A DNA stretch of 64,000 nt from Anaerococcus lactolyticus ATCC 51172 (GCF_000156575.1 NZ_GG666056.1:2118-66117); one strand, 5' to 3'. Shown: positions 8,293 to 16,060, counted from the first letter of the stretch. The notes: generated by a model from the sequence alone, not told the origin. A program made the numbers and translations.

Positions 8293-8375
8293 TTTAAAGT
8301 CTGCTTTAATACCTCTCTTAAAGCCTACTTAATGACCCCTTTAGAGTCTGCTTTGATATGTATTTAAGTAGGCTT
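8293..8375. repeat. Direct and inverted repeats upstream of the toxin-antitoxin locus
   Basis: A 19-base direct repeat with two mismatches occurs at 8293-8311 and 8340-8358 (core GTCTGCTTT). A perfect 12-bp inverted repeat, AAGCCTACTTAA (8321-8332) and TTAAGTAGGCTT (8364-8375), interleaves with it. No open frame of note covers the stretch. It may be an RNA stem or a relic of a lost toxin unit. The rest of 8223-8410 shows nothing else. Confidence 0.45.
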
Positions 8376-8411
8376 ATATATGATTTGAAATATTTTGAAT
8401 TTTGCCATAGA

Positions 8412-8537
8412 AAAAAGCAAGGCACTCTACCTTGCTTTTTGCGATTCGTATGAATCTGATTTCCTTTTTTCTTGTCCCTAATCACACCTATACTGATAAC
8501 AATTAGTGGTTAGTGTTGTGCATTTGCACTTTTTCAC
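8412..8537 (-). ncRNA. Orphan antitoxin-like RNA block (par/RNAII type), candidate
   Basis: A stem AAAAAGCAAGG (8412-8422) / CCTTGCTTTTT (8430-8440), followed on the plus strand by TATGAATCTGATTTCC (8450-8465), closely resembles the terminator-plus-repeat block of the complete unit at 8746-8804. Read on the minus strand, the RNA would start near 8537 from the promoter 8544-8572 and end at this stem. The inner part (8478-8517) resembles the toxin leader (the ACTGATAAC motif is shared) but has no toxin frame. I infer a degenerate or orphan copy produced by duplication. Confidence 0.4.
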
Positions 8538-8543
8538 ATCTAC

Positions 8544-8572
8544 ATTATACTATTTAATTACTATTTCATCAA
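8544..8572 (-). promoter_or_regulatory. Minus-strand promoter of the orphan antitoxin block
   Basis: On the minus strand: TTGATG (8572-8567), 17 bases, TATAAT (8549-8544). It fires away from the toxin gene, back to back with the toxin promoter. Confidence 0.5.
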
Positions 8573-8583
8573 AACTATAAATC

Positions 8584-8592
8584 TGCTATAAT
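8584..8592 (+). promoter_or_regulatory. Extended -10 promoter of the toxin mRNA
   Basis: TGCTATAAT (8584-8592) is a consensus extended -10 element (TGN-TATAAT). No good -35 box is seen at the expected place, which extended -10 promoters tolerate. Transcription would begin near 8599, exactly at the base of the 5' hairpin. Confidence 0.6.
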
Positions 8593-8598
8593 AAATGT

Positions 8599-8622
8599 GT
8601 TATCACTCCCTACACTGATAAC
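8599..8622 (+). promoter_or_regulatory. 5' hairpin of the toxin mRNA
   Basis: GTTATCA (8599-8605) pairs with TGATAAC (8616-8622) with a 10-base loop, at the predicted 5' end and 4 bases before the AGGAGGTG ribosome binding site. In the pAD1 par system a similar 5' helix stabilises the Fst message and limits translation; the same role is inferred. Confidence 0.55.
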
Positions 8623-8639
8623 AGTTAGGAGGTGAGTTT

Positions 8640-8738
8640 ATGGATACACTGCATTCTTTTTTATTGTCTGTTGTGGTTGGCGTGACTACTCACTACGTCA
8701 TCAAGTGGTTAGACAGACATATCAACAGTGATAACTAG
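8640..8738 (+). CDS. Fst-like type I toxin, small membrane peptide
   Basis: 32 residues: MDTLHSFLLSVVVGVTTHYV, then a charged end with IKWLDRHINSDN. One hydrophobic helix (about residues 5-20) followed by a KWLD-R stretch and a short polar tail is the plan of Fst/Ldr-type toxins, which insert in the membrane and disturb it. A perfect AGGAGGTG (8627-8634) lies 5 bases before ATG 8640. The start region TTATGGAT...CTGCATTC is repeated downstream inside the antisense RNA (8787-8804), as the DRa/DRb repeats are in par of pAD1. Transcription should end at the shared hairpin 8746-8776. I assign the family from architecture, not from a search. Confidence 0.72.
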   Translation: MDTLHSFLLSVVVGVTTHYVIKWLDRHINSDN

Positions 8739-8745
8739 CCCAAAT

Positions 8746-8776
8746 AAAAAAGCAAGGCTCGTACCCTTGCTTTTTT
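8746..8776. terminator. Shared bidirectional terminator of toxin and antitoxin RNAs
   Basis: AAAAAAGCAAGG (8746-8757) pairs with CCTTGCTTTTTT (8765-8776) across a 7-base loop. It is flanked by A on one side and T on the other, so it terminates both strands. Confidence 0.85.
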
Positions 8777-8811
8777 ACGTGAATCTTATGGATTCTGCAT
8801 TCCTTTTACTC
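8746..8811 (-). ncRNA. Antisense antitoxin RNA of the Fst-like locus
   Basis: From the minus-strand promoter 8818-8845 a transcript would start near 8811 and end at the shared hairpin, about 66 nt, the same size as RNAII of pAD1 par. It contains GAATGCAG and ATCCATAA, which are complementary to the toxin message at CTGCATTC and TTATGGAT around its start codon, so it can pair there and block ribosome entry. It also overlaps the toxin mRNA fully through the terminator. Expression has not been shown. Confidence 0.65.
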
Positions 8812-8817
8812 ACAAAC

Positions 8818-8845
8818 ATTATACTACGTGAGTATTAATTTTCAA
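8818..8845 (-). promoter_or_regulatory. Antitoxin RNA promoter
   Basis: On the minus strand: TTGAAA (8845-8840), 16 bases, TATAAT (8823-8818). A strong promoter is expected for a labile antitoxin RNA. Confidence 0.65.
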
Positions 8846-8914
8846 TATCTTGTATTTTATATTTCAATTTGAATATCAAATTCATTCCGGTATACTGAAA
8901 TCAAGGAGGATTTT

Positions 8915-9136
8915 ATGAAAAATACTAAAAAATGTCCTAAATGCGGCTCTAGTGAGATAATTAAAATCCCTGGCAAGGCTGGTGCTTATGGCTCTGGTAA
9001 TAATATACCTATTGGTGCGAGCATACTTTCTGCTGTGCCAGTTGATAGATATCTTTGTACTGAATGTGGATATTCAGAAGAATGGGTAGACCTTGATAAC
9101 ATTGAAAAGGTTGAGAAAAAGTACAGAGATAAGTAA
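8915..9136 (+). CDS. Small zinc-ribbon protein
   Basis: 73 residues. CPKCGSSE at residues 8-15 and CTECGYSE near residue 50 make a CxxC...CxxC zinc ribbon, with a basic N-terminus and a charged C-terminal tail (VEKKYRDK). The middle, a glycine-rich loop (GAYGSGNNIPIGAS), is ordered in related nucleic-acid or scaffold ribbons. AAGGAGG lies just before the ATG. It is a single gene with its own terminator. The function is unknown. Confidence 0.7.
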   Translation: MKNTKKCPKCGSSEIIKIPGKAGAYGSGNNIPIGASILSAVPVDRYLCTECGYSEEWVDLDNIEKVEKKYRDK

Positions 9137-9152
9137 CAAAATATATTTTAAT

Positions 9153-9183
9153 GGAAACATTGCAAGATGTTTCCTTTTTTTCT
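9153..9183 (+). terminator. Terminator of the zinc-ribbon gene
   Basis: GGAAACAT (9153-9160) pairs with ATGTTTCC (9167-9174) across 6 bases, then about nine T. Confidence 0.85.
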
Positions 9184-9211
9184 TTAAAAAATTTCCAATA
9201 TAAGTTATACT
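9183..9211 (+). promoter_or_regulatory. Probable polA promoter
   Basis: TTTAAA (9183-9188), 17 bases, TATACT (9206-9211), about 50 bases before polA and directly after the preceding terminator. The -35 is a poor match, the -10 good. Confidence 0.45.
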
Positions 9212-9259
9212 ATAAGGTAGGATAGTGTTTTATGCTATTTTGATAGTTAAGGAGATATA

Positions 9260-11893
9260 ATGAAGAAAACTGTTATGTTGATTGATGGGTCGAGTTTGAT
9301 CTTTAGGGCTTTTTTCGCTCTACCAAACCTTTCCAACAATGACGGGGTTATGACTAATGGCGTTTATGGTTTCTTGACCATGTATAGGAACGCCTTTGAT
9401 AAATATAAGCCAGACTATGTCCTCGTTGCCTTTGACAGGTCATCAAAGACCTTTAGGAATGACGAGTATAAGGACTATAAGGCTAATAGGGATAAGACTC
9501 CAAACGAGCTTTCCTACCAGTTTGGGATTTTGAAGGACGTCCTTGATTCTATGGGGGTTAAGTACACTGACCTTGATGGTTTCGAGGCTGATGATATAGT
9601 TGGCACCTATGCAAGGATGGCCAAGGAAGCTGGAGATGAGGCTGTTCTTATCACTGGTGATAGGGATTATTTGCAGCTTGTTGACGATAATGTCCTTGTA
9701 TATCTGTCCAAAAAAGGCGTTTCGGATACTGTAGAGTACACAGTTGATAAAATCAAAGAGGAATATGGGATTACTCCTAAGCAACTTATTGATGTGAAGG
9801 GTTTGATGGGAGATAAGTCGGATAATATTCCTGGTGTTGATGGCATTGGCGAAAAGCGTGCTTTAGAATTTATTAGAAAGTATGGGTCAATTGAGAATCT
9901 TTACGACAACCTTGATGAGATTTCTGGAAAGAAGACCAAGGAAAGTCTAGAAAACAATGAGGCTGTCGCATATATGTCTAAAAAAATCGGCACCATTGTA
10001 ACCCACGCTCCAGTAGAATTTGATTATGACGATCTTGCACTTGGTGAAGTTGACAAAGAAGGACTTAGGGAGAAATTTTCAAAACTTAATTTCAATAAGT
10101 TTTTGGAAGAACTTGATGGGGACGGATCTGAAAGTGAAAGCAAGGAATTTACCTATAAAATTGGCGGAAATTTAAAAGACCTAATTGATTCTAGCAAGAA
10201 AACCAAGGAAATTTTCTTTAAATCAGTTTATGATGGTGAAAATTATATCCATTCTGAAATCTATAGTCTTGCTATTAAGACTAAGGATACTGATACGTAT
10301 ATAATCGAGCCAGAGAAAATTTCTGAACTAAAAAATATTTTTGAAGATAAAACTATAAATAAGATTTCTTTTGATATTAAAGAAGAGATGGTGCTTTTGG
10401 ATAAGCTAGACATTGACCTTATTGGTCCTTATGATGATTTGATGCTCATGCACTATTTAATTGACCCATCCAGGTCTTCCTATGATTTGAAACTTTTAAG
10501 TCAGTCATATTTGACCTATGAACTTGATAGCGATGAAAGTCTAATTGGCAAGGGAGCTAAGACTAAAAAATACGCTGAAGTTGACCAAGATGACCTTGCG
10601 AAGCTTTTAGCTAGTCAAGTAAATGCCATAGAAGATTCTAGAGATAAGGTCTTTAAAAACTTGGCTGAATATGAAATGGTTGACCTTTATGAAAATATAG
10701 AAAAAAGGTTGGCAAGAGTGCTTGCATCAATGGAAATAATTGGATTTGGCACTGACAGGAAAATCCTTGAAGGTCTTAAGGCAGATTTAGAAAAGCAAAT
10801 CGAAGCAATAACATCAGAAATTTACGACCTAGCTGGTAGTGAATTTAATATAAATTCAACTAAACAATTGGGCGAAGTTTTATTTAAGGACTTGGATCTT
10901 CCGGTTGTAAAGAAAACAAAAACCGGATTTTCTACAGATGCAAAGGTGCTTGAAAAGCTTAGAGATAAGCACCCAATTATTGAAAAAATCGAAAGATACA
11001 GGGAAATTTATAAATTGCGTTCAACCTATATAGAAGGGCTTGAGAATGCTATTGATGAAGATGGCAGGATTAGATCAACCTTTAGGCAAAATATTGCTTC
11101 GACAGGCAGACTTTCAAGTCAAGAGCCGAACCTACAAAATCTTCCAATCAAAACTGACGAAGGAAGGGCCATTAGGAAGGCCTTTAAGGCAGGCGAGGGC
11201 AAGATTTTAATTGATGCTGACTATTCACAAATTGAATTAAGAATTTTAGCAAGTCTTGCAGATGATAAGAATATGCAAGATGCCTTTAACCGTGGCATTG
11301 ATATCCATACTCAAACAGCTTCAGAAGTTTTCCATACTCCCCTAGATGAAGTCACAAAACTTCAAAGATCTGAAGCCAAGGCAGTAAATTTCGGTATAAT
11401 TTATGGTATAAGTGACTATGGCTTATCGCAAAATTTGAATATTCCAAGACCTAGGGCCAAGGAGTATATTGACAAGTACAAAAAATCCTACCCACAAATC
11501 AAGGAATACATGGATGACGTCGTACAACTCGCTAGAAGCCAAGGCTATATAGAAACTTTATTTAAAAGACGCAGGTATATACCAGAAATATCTTCGAGAA
11601 ATTTTAATGTCAGAAGTTTTGGTGAAAGGATTGCCCTAAATACACCAATCCAAGGCACAGCTGCTGACATAATTAAAATAGCAATGATAGATACCTATAA
11701 TAAGCTTAAGGAAGAAGGCCTTGATGCCAAAATTATCCTTCAGATTCACGATGAAATAATCATAGAATCCAGCGAAAAGGATAAGGAAAAGGCACGTGAT
11801 ATACTTAAGAAATGCATGGAAGGTGCAGCAAAGCTCAAGGTAGACTTGCTAGTAGATATTGGTTTTGGAGAAAGCATGTATGAATCCAAATAA
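9260..11893 (+). CDS. polA: DNA polymerase I
   Basis: 877 residues, the size of Bacillus-type Pol I. It fills gaps and removes RNA primers in lagging-strand and repair synthesis. The N-terminal 5'-3' exonuclease shows LIDGSSLIFRAFFAL, ADDIVGTYAR, and the GDRDYLQL and KGLMGDKSDNIPG blocks. The middle proofreading domain looks inactive: no DxE motif is visible at its start (the strand reads SEIYSLAIKTKD). The polymerase domain has motif A DADYSQIELRILA, motif B RSEAKAVNFGIIYG and motif C QIHDEII. AAGGAG precedes the ATG. It overlaps coaE by 14 bases. Confidence 0.97.
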   Translation: MKKTVMLIDGSSLIFRAFFALPNLSNNDGVMTNGVYGFLTMYRNAFDKYKPDYVLVAFDRSSKTFRNDEYKDYKANRDKTPNELSYQFGILKDVLDSMGVKYTDLDGFEADDIVGTYARMAKEAGDEAVLITGDRDYLQLVDDNVLVYLSKKGVSDTVEYTVDKIKEEYGITPKQLIDVKGLMGDKSDNIPGVDGIGEKRALEFIRKYGSIENLYDNLDEISGKKTKESLENNEAVAYMSKKIGTIVTHAPVEFDYDDLALGEVDKEGLREKFSKLNFNKFLEELDGDGSESESKEFTYKIGGNLKDLIDSSKKTKEIFFKSVYDGENYIHSEIYSLAIKTKDTDTYIIEPEKISELKNIFEDKTINKISFDIKEEMVLLDKLDIDLIGPYDDLMLMHYLIDPSRSSYDLKLLSQSYLTYELDSDESLIGKGAKTKKYAEVDQDDLAKLLASQVNAIEDSRDKVFKNLAEYEMVDLYENIEKRLARVLASMEIIGFGTDRKILEGLKADLEKQIEAITSEIYDLAGSEFNINSTKQLGEVLFKDLDLPVVKKTKTGFSTDAKVLEKLRDKHPIIEKIERYREIYKLRSTYIEGLENAIDEDGRIRSTFRQNIASTGRLSSQEPNLQNLPIKTDEGRAIRKAFKAGEGKILIDADYSQIELRILASLADDKNMQDAFNRGIDIHTQTASEVFHTPLDEVTKLQRSEAKAVNFGIIYGISDYGLSQNLNIPRPRAKEYIDKYKKSYPQIKEYMDDVVQLARSQGYIETLFKRRRYIPEISSRNFNVRSFGERIALNTPIQGTAADIIKIAMIDTYNKLKEEGLDAKIILQIHDEIIIESSEKDKEKARDILKKCMEGAAKLKVDLLVDIGFGESMYESK

Positions 11894-12482
11894 AATAGTA
11901 ATTACAGGCACAATCGGTTCGGGCAAATCAGCTGTAAGTGAAATTGTTAAAGATTTAGGCTTTAAAGTCATAAGTGCCGATGAAGTTAATAAAAAACTTT
12001 TGGAAGAAGGTGGGCAAAATTACGAAGCCATCAAGGCAGATCCCTTCTTTAGAAAGGCCTTTGACGGCAATATCCTAGATAAGAAACATCTGGCGAAGAT
12101 GATTTTCTCGGCGCCTGACCTTATGAAAAGGCTAAACTCTTTGACTCATCCCATAATTGTAAGGGAAATTGAAAATGAAATTAATAGGATTGGTGAGAAA
12201 AATATTTTTATCGAGATTCCATTATTTTATCAAATGACAGTGAGATTCCCTGCTGACTTGGTCTTATTTGTTGAGGCAGATAAAAATATCCAAGCCCAAA
12301 GACTGGCAAAAAGAGACGATATTGGTGGATTTTATGCAGAGTCAAAGATAAGAAACCAAGAAGCCCTAATGGGTCCAAGGTATGCAAATGAAATTGTAAT
12401 TAAAAACAACACAAGCCTTGAAGACCTAAGGGAAAATGTAAAAAAAATCCTAAGAATGGAGAAAATATATGAAAGTAATTAA
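11880..12482 (+). CDS. coaE: Dephospho-CoA kinase
   Basis: 200 residues, normal length. It phosphorylates dephospho-CoA at the ribose 3'-OH, the last step of coenzyme A synthesis. The P-loop GTIGSGKS lies near the N-terminus, followed by VISADEVNKKLLEEG with the family's conserved Asp, and LIDxPLF is represented by IEIPLFYQ. ATG 11880 is chosen because the P-loop then falls at residue 10, as usual; the 7 extra residues upstream lie in polA. The polA-coaE-transglycosylase order is common in Clostridia and relatives. Confidence 0.93.
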   Translation: MNPNKIVITGTIGSGKSAVSEIVKDLGFKVISADEVNKKLLEEGGQNYEAIKADPFFRKAFDGNILDKKHLAKMIFSAPDLMKRLNSLTHPIIVREIENEINRIGEKNIFIEIPLFYQMTVRFPADLVLFVEADKNIQAQRLAKRDDIGGFYAESKIRNQEALMGPRYANEIVIKNNTSLEDLRENVKKILRMEKIYESN

Positions 12483-13125
12483 ATGGTTTGGCAAGCTTAT
12501 AGGTTTTATCTTTCTTGCAATCTTAATTTTATTTGTAGTTTGTTATGCTACCATAGCCTATCAAACTTCAAGGACAAGGATTAGCTACCAAGATGAGATT
12601 TATAAGTGTTCTGAAAAGTATAATGTGGACCCACTTTTAACAGCATCAATTATAAAAGTAGAATCAGATTTTGATAAGGATGCTAAGAGCCATCAGGGAG
12701 CCCAAGGTTTGATGCAACTACTAAATGAAACTGCATCCCATGCAGCAGAGTTGACTGGCAAAGAATATTTTCCAGACAAGCTATCTGATGTTGAATACAA
12801 CTTAGACTTAGGTATAGCTTATTATGATTACCTTTATAGGTATTACAATAATAGGGACCTTGCCCTTGCAGCTTACAATGGTGGGGTAGGTAATGTTGAC
12901 AAATGGATAAAGGAAGGTTTGCTTGACCCAGCAAATCCTGATGTTTTAAAAATTCCATTTGAAGAAACTAGGCAGTATGTAACTAAAATTGATGCAAATT
13001 ATGATGTGTATAAAAAATTTTACAAGAAGGGTCTGCCTAGCGAAAAGAGAATGGCTAATCTAAAGCAGTTGGCCTTTGATAATTTTATGGTTTTTATCGA
13101 AGATATTATAGCAAATATTAGATAA
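12469..13125 (+). CDS. Membrane-anchored lytic transglycosylase (SLT domain)
   Basis: 218 residues. An N-terminal helix (about 10-30, rich in I, L and F) anchors it, and the catalytic SLT fold faces the wall. The catalytic Glu is in IIKVESDFDKDAKS, followed by QGAQGLMQL and the AAYNGGVGNVDKW block, all diagnostic of the goose-lysozyme-like SLT family that cleaves glycan strands. It overlaps coaE by 14 bases, so it ends the polA operon. Its role in wall remodelling is inferred from the family. Confidence 0.92.
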   Translation: MKVIKWFGKLIGFIFLAILILFVVCYATIAYQTSRTRISYQDEIYKCSEKYNVDPLLTASIIKVESDFDKDAKSHQGAQGLMQLLNETASHAAELTGKEYFPDKLSDVEYNLDLGIAYYDYLYRYYNNRDLALAAYNGGVGNVDKWIKEGLLDPANPDVLKIPFEETRQYVTKIDANYDVYKKFYKKGLPSEKRMANLKQLAFDNFMVFIEDIIANIR

Positions 13126-13129
13126 ACCA

Positions 13130-13174
13130 TTGAGAAATTTCCCGATATAATCTATAATATAGGTATCGGGAAAT
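13130..13174 (+). promoter_or_regulatory. rnf operon promoter embedded in an 11-bp inverted repeat
   Basis: TTGAGA (13130-13135), 17 bases, TATAAT (13153-13158) is a strong promoter 42 bases before rnfC. A perfect inverted repeat ATTTCCCGATA (13137-13147) / TATCGGGAAAT (13164-13174) places one arm between -35 and -10 and the other over the start site, centred on the -10 box. That is the geometry of a repressor operator. The right arm would also be transcribed, but the left arm would not, so an RNA hairpin is less likely. Confidence 0.65.
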
Positions 13175-13199
13175 GAAATTTTTTAAGAAGGAGAAATTT

Positions 13200-14528
13200 A
13201 TGGCAGCTAATACTGTGACATTTGCCCACGGTGTTAAGATGGAAGAATACAAAGAGCTTTCAGAAAATAGCAGTCTTCATACTGCAAATATACCAAAGCT
13301 TGTAACTATTCCACTCACCCAACATATAGGTGCACCAAGCAAATGTAATGTTAAGAAAAATGACGAAGTTGCTGTAGGAGATCTTTTAGGATCTGCAGTA
13401 GGTAACTTTTCAGCAAATATCCACTCCTCAGTAGCAGGAGTTGTAAAAGATGTTATCGATATTCAAAGTGCCTCAGGCAAAAATTGCAAGGCAGTTGTAA
13501 TCGATACAGAAGGTTTCGACCAAGAAGTAGAATATACCGAGGTTAAAAATGTAACCCTAAGCCCGGAAGAAATTGTAGCTAAGGTCAAAGAGGCAGGAAT
13601 TGTTGGTATGGGTGGTGCGGCTTTCCCAGCGCACGTCAAATATTCACCAAATAAACCAATAGATACTGTAATAGTAAATGGGGCAGAGTGTGAACCTTAC
13701 ATAACTTGTGATGACTACATAATGAAAAATTATCCTTTACATATAATAAAAGGACTCATCCAAGTACTTAAGGCTGTAAATGCCAAAGAAGGTGTGATTG
13801 CCATAGAAAACAACAAGCCAGCTGCTTATAAATCTATGACAGAAGCCTTAGCAGAGTTTGCCAAGACAAATAAATTTGATGGAACAATCAAAGTTGTTAG
13901 CCTTGAAACTAAATACCCACAGGGTGATGAAAAAAGACTTATAAATGCAATCCTAAAAAGAGAAGTACCATCAGGTGGACTCCCAATGGATGTAGGAGCA
14001 GTTGTTTCTAACGTTTCAACTGTAAATGCGATTTATGAAGCCCTATATATGGGTAAACCACTTTATGAAAGAATTCTTACAGTGACAGGTAGGACAGTTA
14101 AAAATCCTCAAAATATGCGCGTAAGAATTGGTACAAGTTTTAATGACCTCATCGAAGAAGCAGGCGGTGCTGAAGAAATTGCCAAGGTTATTAACGGTGG
14201 ACCAATGTGTGGTATAGCCCAACCTGACCTTAATAAACCAGTAGAAAAAGCAACAAACTGTATCTTAGTTTTTGATAGCAAGGATGCCTTCATAGAAGAT
14301 CCTACACCATGCATCAGATGTGGTAGGTGTGTAAGCGTATGTCCGGTATTCTTATTACCAAACTACATCCACAAACATGCTCTTGATGGTAGGTTTGAAA
14401 AGGCAGACGAAGAAGGAGCACTTGATTGTATTGAGTGTGGTTCTTGCTCATTCGTTTGTCCAGCCAGAAGACCATTAGTTGAGGCAATAAAGTTTGCTAA
14501 GAGACAAATAAGACAGGCAGGAAAATAG
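13200..14528 (+). CDS. rnfC: Rnf complex subunit RnfC
   Basis: 442 residues. RnfC is the peripheral NADH/FMN-binding subunit of the ferredoxin:NAD+ oxidoreductase ion pump. The N-terminal barrel is followed by GMGGAAFPAHVKY (nucleotide-binding glycine loop) and NGAECEPYITCDDY. Two 4Fe-4S motifs near the C-terminus read CIRCGRCVSVCP and CIECGSCSFVCP. The start is ATG 13200, 6 bases after AAGGAG; an upstream ATG (13173) lies in the operator repeat and has no ribosome site. It is the first gene of rnfCDGEAB, the order seen in Clostridia. Confidence 0.96.
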   Translation: MAANTVTFAHGVKMEEYKELSENSSLHTANIPKLVTIPLTQHIGAPSKCNVKKNDEVAVGDLLGSAVGNFSANIHSSVAGVVKDVIDIQSASGKNCKAVVIDTEGFDQEVEYTEVKNVTLSPEEIVAKVKEAGIVGMGGAAFPAHVKYSPNKPIDTVIVNGAECEPYITCDDYIMKNYPLHIIKGLIQVLKAVNAKEGVIAIENNKPAAYKSMTEALAEFAKTNKFDGTIKVVSLETKYPQGDEKRLINAILKREVPSGGLPMDVGAVVSNVSTVNAIYEALYMGKPLYERILTVTGRTVKNPQNMRVRIGTSFNDLIEEAGGAEEIAKVINGGPMCGIAQPDLNKPVEKATNCILVFDSKDAFIEDPTPCIRCGRCVSVCPVFLLPNYIHKHALDGRFEKADEEGALDCIECGSCSFVCPARRPLVEAIKFAKRQIRQAGK

Positions 14529-14536
14529 GGGGAAAT

Positions 14537-15520
14537 ATGGAAAATAATAAACAATTATTAGTAACAGCTTCTCCACATATTAGGAGTAAAAGAACAGTTG
14601 CAAATGACATGCTTGATGTTATTATTGCACTAATTCCAGCAGGCGCTGTTTCTGTTTACTACTTTGGTTATAGGGCTCTAGTTCTTATCTTAGCATCTGT
14701 GATCACTTGTGTATTGGCTGAGACAATATTTAATAAATGCACCAAAAGGCCTAATTCGGTAAAAGACCTATCAGCAGTTGTAACTGGTATCTTACTAGCT
14801 TATAACGTGCCATTTACACTTCCAGTATGGCAACTTGTAATTGGTTCTGTATTCGCAATTGTAATTTGTAAGATGCTCTATGGTGGTATTGGTCAAAATA
14901 TCGTAAACCCAGCCTTAGGTGCGAGAGCATTTTTGATGGCATCTTGGTCATCTACAATGACAAACTTTGTACCAACTGAAAGAGTAGCAACACTTAAAAC
15001 AGTTAGCGATGTATCAATGCTAACAGCAGCAACACCACTTTCTGATCCAAAATCTTACACAATTATGGACTTATTTATAGGTCACATACCAGGTTGTTTG
15101 GGTGAAATAAGTGCGCTTGCCTTATTAATCGGTGCTTTATACTTATTAGTTAGAAAAGTAATTCACATAAGAATTCCACTAGTATACATACTAACAACTA
15201 CCGTAATCCTCGCAATCTTTGGCGATAAGGTAAATCTAGAATATATACTCAAAAATATTTTATCTGGTGGTCTAATCCTTGGTGCCTTCTACATGGCAAC
15301 AGACTACACCACAGCTCCAATAACTCCAAAAGGACAAATCGTATTTGGCTTCGGTTGTGGATTAATAACTGCAGTTATTAGACTTTGGGGTGGATACCCA
15401 GAAGGTGTTTCTTATTCAATCTTACTTATGAACCTCCTAGTACCAGTTATAGAAAAACATACTAGAGATAGGATTTTTGGTAAGGCCAAGGCAAAAAAAG
15501 GGGGAAAAAATGAACAATAG
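14537..15520 (+). CDS. rnfD: Rnf complex subunit RnfD
   Basis: 327 residues, polytopic membrane subunit with about 8-9 helices. RnfD carries a covalent FMN on a threonine; the candidate is in MATDYTTAPITPKG near residue 255. The GGIGQNIVNPALGARAF block is characteristic of RnfD/NqrB. The gene follows rnfC by 8 bases with GGGGGAA before the ATG. Its end overlaps the rnfG start by 11 bases. Confidence 0.95.
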   Translation: MENNKQLLVTASPHIRSKRTVANDMLDVIIALIPAGAVSVYYFGYRALVLILASVITCVLAETIFNKCTKRPNSVKDLSAVVTGILLAYNVPFTLPVWQLVIGSVFAIVICKMLYGGIGQNIVNPALGARAFLMASWSSTMTNFVPTERVATLKTVSDVSMLTAATPLSDPKSYTIMDLFIGHIPGCLGEISALALLIGALYLLVRKVIHIRIPLVYILTTTVILAIFGDKVNLEYILKNILSGGLILGAFYMATDYTTAPITPKGQIVFGFGCGLITAVIRLWGGYPEGVSYSILLMNLLVPVIEKHTRDRIFGKAKAKKGGKNEQ

Positions 15521-16052
15521 TTTAAAATTAGGTTTTAAATTACTTCTTATTACCTCAGTTACAGCCCTAGCTCTAGCCTTTACAAATAACATGACTAAGC
15601 CAATCATAGAGGCTCGTCAACAAGAAGAACTAGAAGAATCTTTGTCAGTTGTTTATAAGGCAGATAGCTACGAACAGCTAGATGTTGAAAAACCTGATAC
15701 AATAGAAGCCGTTTACAAGGCTAAGGGTGCTGACGGGGACGGATATGTTTTCCAAATCCTATCACCAGGCGGTTATGGTGGCGCTATAGAATTTTTAATC
15801 GGTGTTGACAAAGACCATAACATAACTGGATTTGCTCCACTAAACCATTCAGAGTCTGCCGGTTTCGGTAAGCAAATGGAAGAAGATTTCTTCAAACAGG
15901 GAATGGTTGGAGTAAACATGGACAAAGAAGTTAAGGCAAGTAAAACAGGTGGAGAAAATGAAATAGTAGGCATAACAGGTGCCACAATTTCAACTACTAC
16001 TATTCTTAGAGGTATTAACGCCGCTAGAGAAGTACTTACTAAGCTAGAATAG
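15510..16052 (+). CDS. rnfG: Rnf complex subunit RnfG
   Basis: 180 residues. A single N-terminal membrane helix (LLLITSVTALALAF) precedes an extracytoplasmic FMN-binding domain. The flavinylation motif is seen as GITGATISTTT, where the last Thr of S/TGATxST carries FMN. The start is ATG 15510 because GGGGG lies 6 bases upstream; the longer frame would begin deep inside rnfD. The flavin is attached by ApbE, whose gene is not in the window. Confidence 0.94.
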   Translation: MNNSLKLGFKLLLITSVTALALAFTNNMTKPIIEARQQEELEESLSVVYKADSYEQLDVEKPDTIEAVYKAKGADGDGYVFQILSPGGYGGAIEFLIGVDKDHNITGFAPLNHSESAGFGKQMEEDFFKQGMVGVNMDKEVKASKTGGENEIVGITGATISTTTILRGINAAREVLTKLE

Positions 16053-16060
16053 GAGATATC

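Noticed and set aside
13173-13200. ATG 13173 as rnfC start
   Set aside because: It lies within the operator arm, has no ribosome site, and would add nine Lys/Phe residues; ATG 13200 follows AAGGAG at 6 bases.
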